23,426 nucleotides of DNA from positions 1 through 23,426 of the forward strand of contig JAYWHK010000203.1 of assembly GCA_043777755.1 (NCBI GenBank), written 5' to 3'. Shown here piece by piece: positions 23,334 to 23,426 of this stretch; within the stretch, counting starts at the first letter, position 1; each line of letters begins with the position of its first letter. Under the pieces are notes generated by a model. The model did not search any database. It was not told the DNA's origin and was given only the letters and a program-made list of their open reading frames with translations. Both the position numbers and the translations under genes were made by a program. This DNA is from CANHEE01 sp043777755. Its GTDB lineage: Bacteria > Bacteroidota > Bacteroidia > Chitinophagales > Saprospiraceae.

Positions 23334-23426
23334 TTACTGTAAAATATTAAGTGATAGAAAAAAGCATTCGTTATGGGTTGTAAAAGATGCAAAAAAAAGT
23401 ATTATTTTGTAAAAAAACATTTATTT
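23332..23426 (+). mobile_element. Left end of an insertion sequence (partial)
   Basis: It begins with the 30-bp inverted repeat (23332-23361) shared in reverse with 65-94 and runs out of the window. The remaining 65 bp are AT-rich with no start codon followed by a usable frame, as expected before a transposase gene that would lie further right on the plus strand. It interrupts the TonB-dependent receptor gene. It may be another copy of the same IS as at 1-94, in the same orientation. Confidence 0.75.

Overview
The window reads as a chromosomal stretch of a low-GC Bacteroidota bacterium, most likely of the Cytophagales/Chitinophagales side of the phylum. This rests on two secreted proteins with C-terminal type IX secretion (T9SS) sorting domains, on Bacteroidota-type promoters (TAnnTTTG -7 boxes) in front of many genes, on a TonB-dependent receptor remnant, on two Cys-lipobox lipoproteins, and on family-typical intergenic repeats (ACACGAATT tandems, AAGTATTAAGTAT, ACATAG palindromes). 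The species cannot be named from sequence alone.

Layout. Positions 1-94 and 23332-23426 are the two different ends of one insertion sequence (shared 30-bp terminal inverted repeat, same orientation), so the window sits between two IS copies, or ends in repeats where an assembly broke. From the left: kup (K+ uptake, minus strand); a divergent J-domain protein gene followed by prfB, which carries an intact +1 programmed frameshift site; a 28-bp palindrome; then a minus-strand operon of a 54-aa coiled-coil protein, a small HTH protein and kdsB (LPS Kdo activation); divergent gpmI (glycolysis); a nested repeat region; rsmD and a small lipoprotein gene (minus); a CRY-DASH photolyase/cryptochrome (plus).

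The right half is surface and envelope material, all on the minus strand: a 2285-aa multidomain adhesin-like T9SS protein (Fn3 and MAM/choice-of-anchor-J-like modules), a very AT-rich gap with two terminators, a glycine-rich RRM RNA-binding protein with a long 5' leader, a seven-repeat delta-60 propeller T9SS protein, a secreted DNA/RNA non-specific endonuclease lipoprotein, and a TonB-dependent receptor whose 5' part has been cut off by the IS.

Most genes are housekeeping and mutually independent. The most unusual signals are non-coding. A mobile-looking foldback element is present in two nearly identical copies (7786-7901 and 21675-21836) that differ by one 46-nt segment bounded by 8-nt direct repeats. 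Two different repeats (copy 2 of the foldback element, and the 4615-4687 palindrome) contain the stop codon of the adjacent gene. IS ends bracket the window and truncate the receptor gene. I did not find a convincing new multi-gene system; the foldback element is the best candidate for something undescribed.
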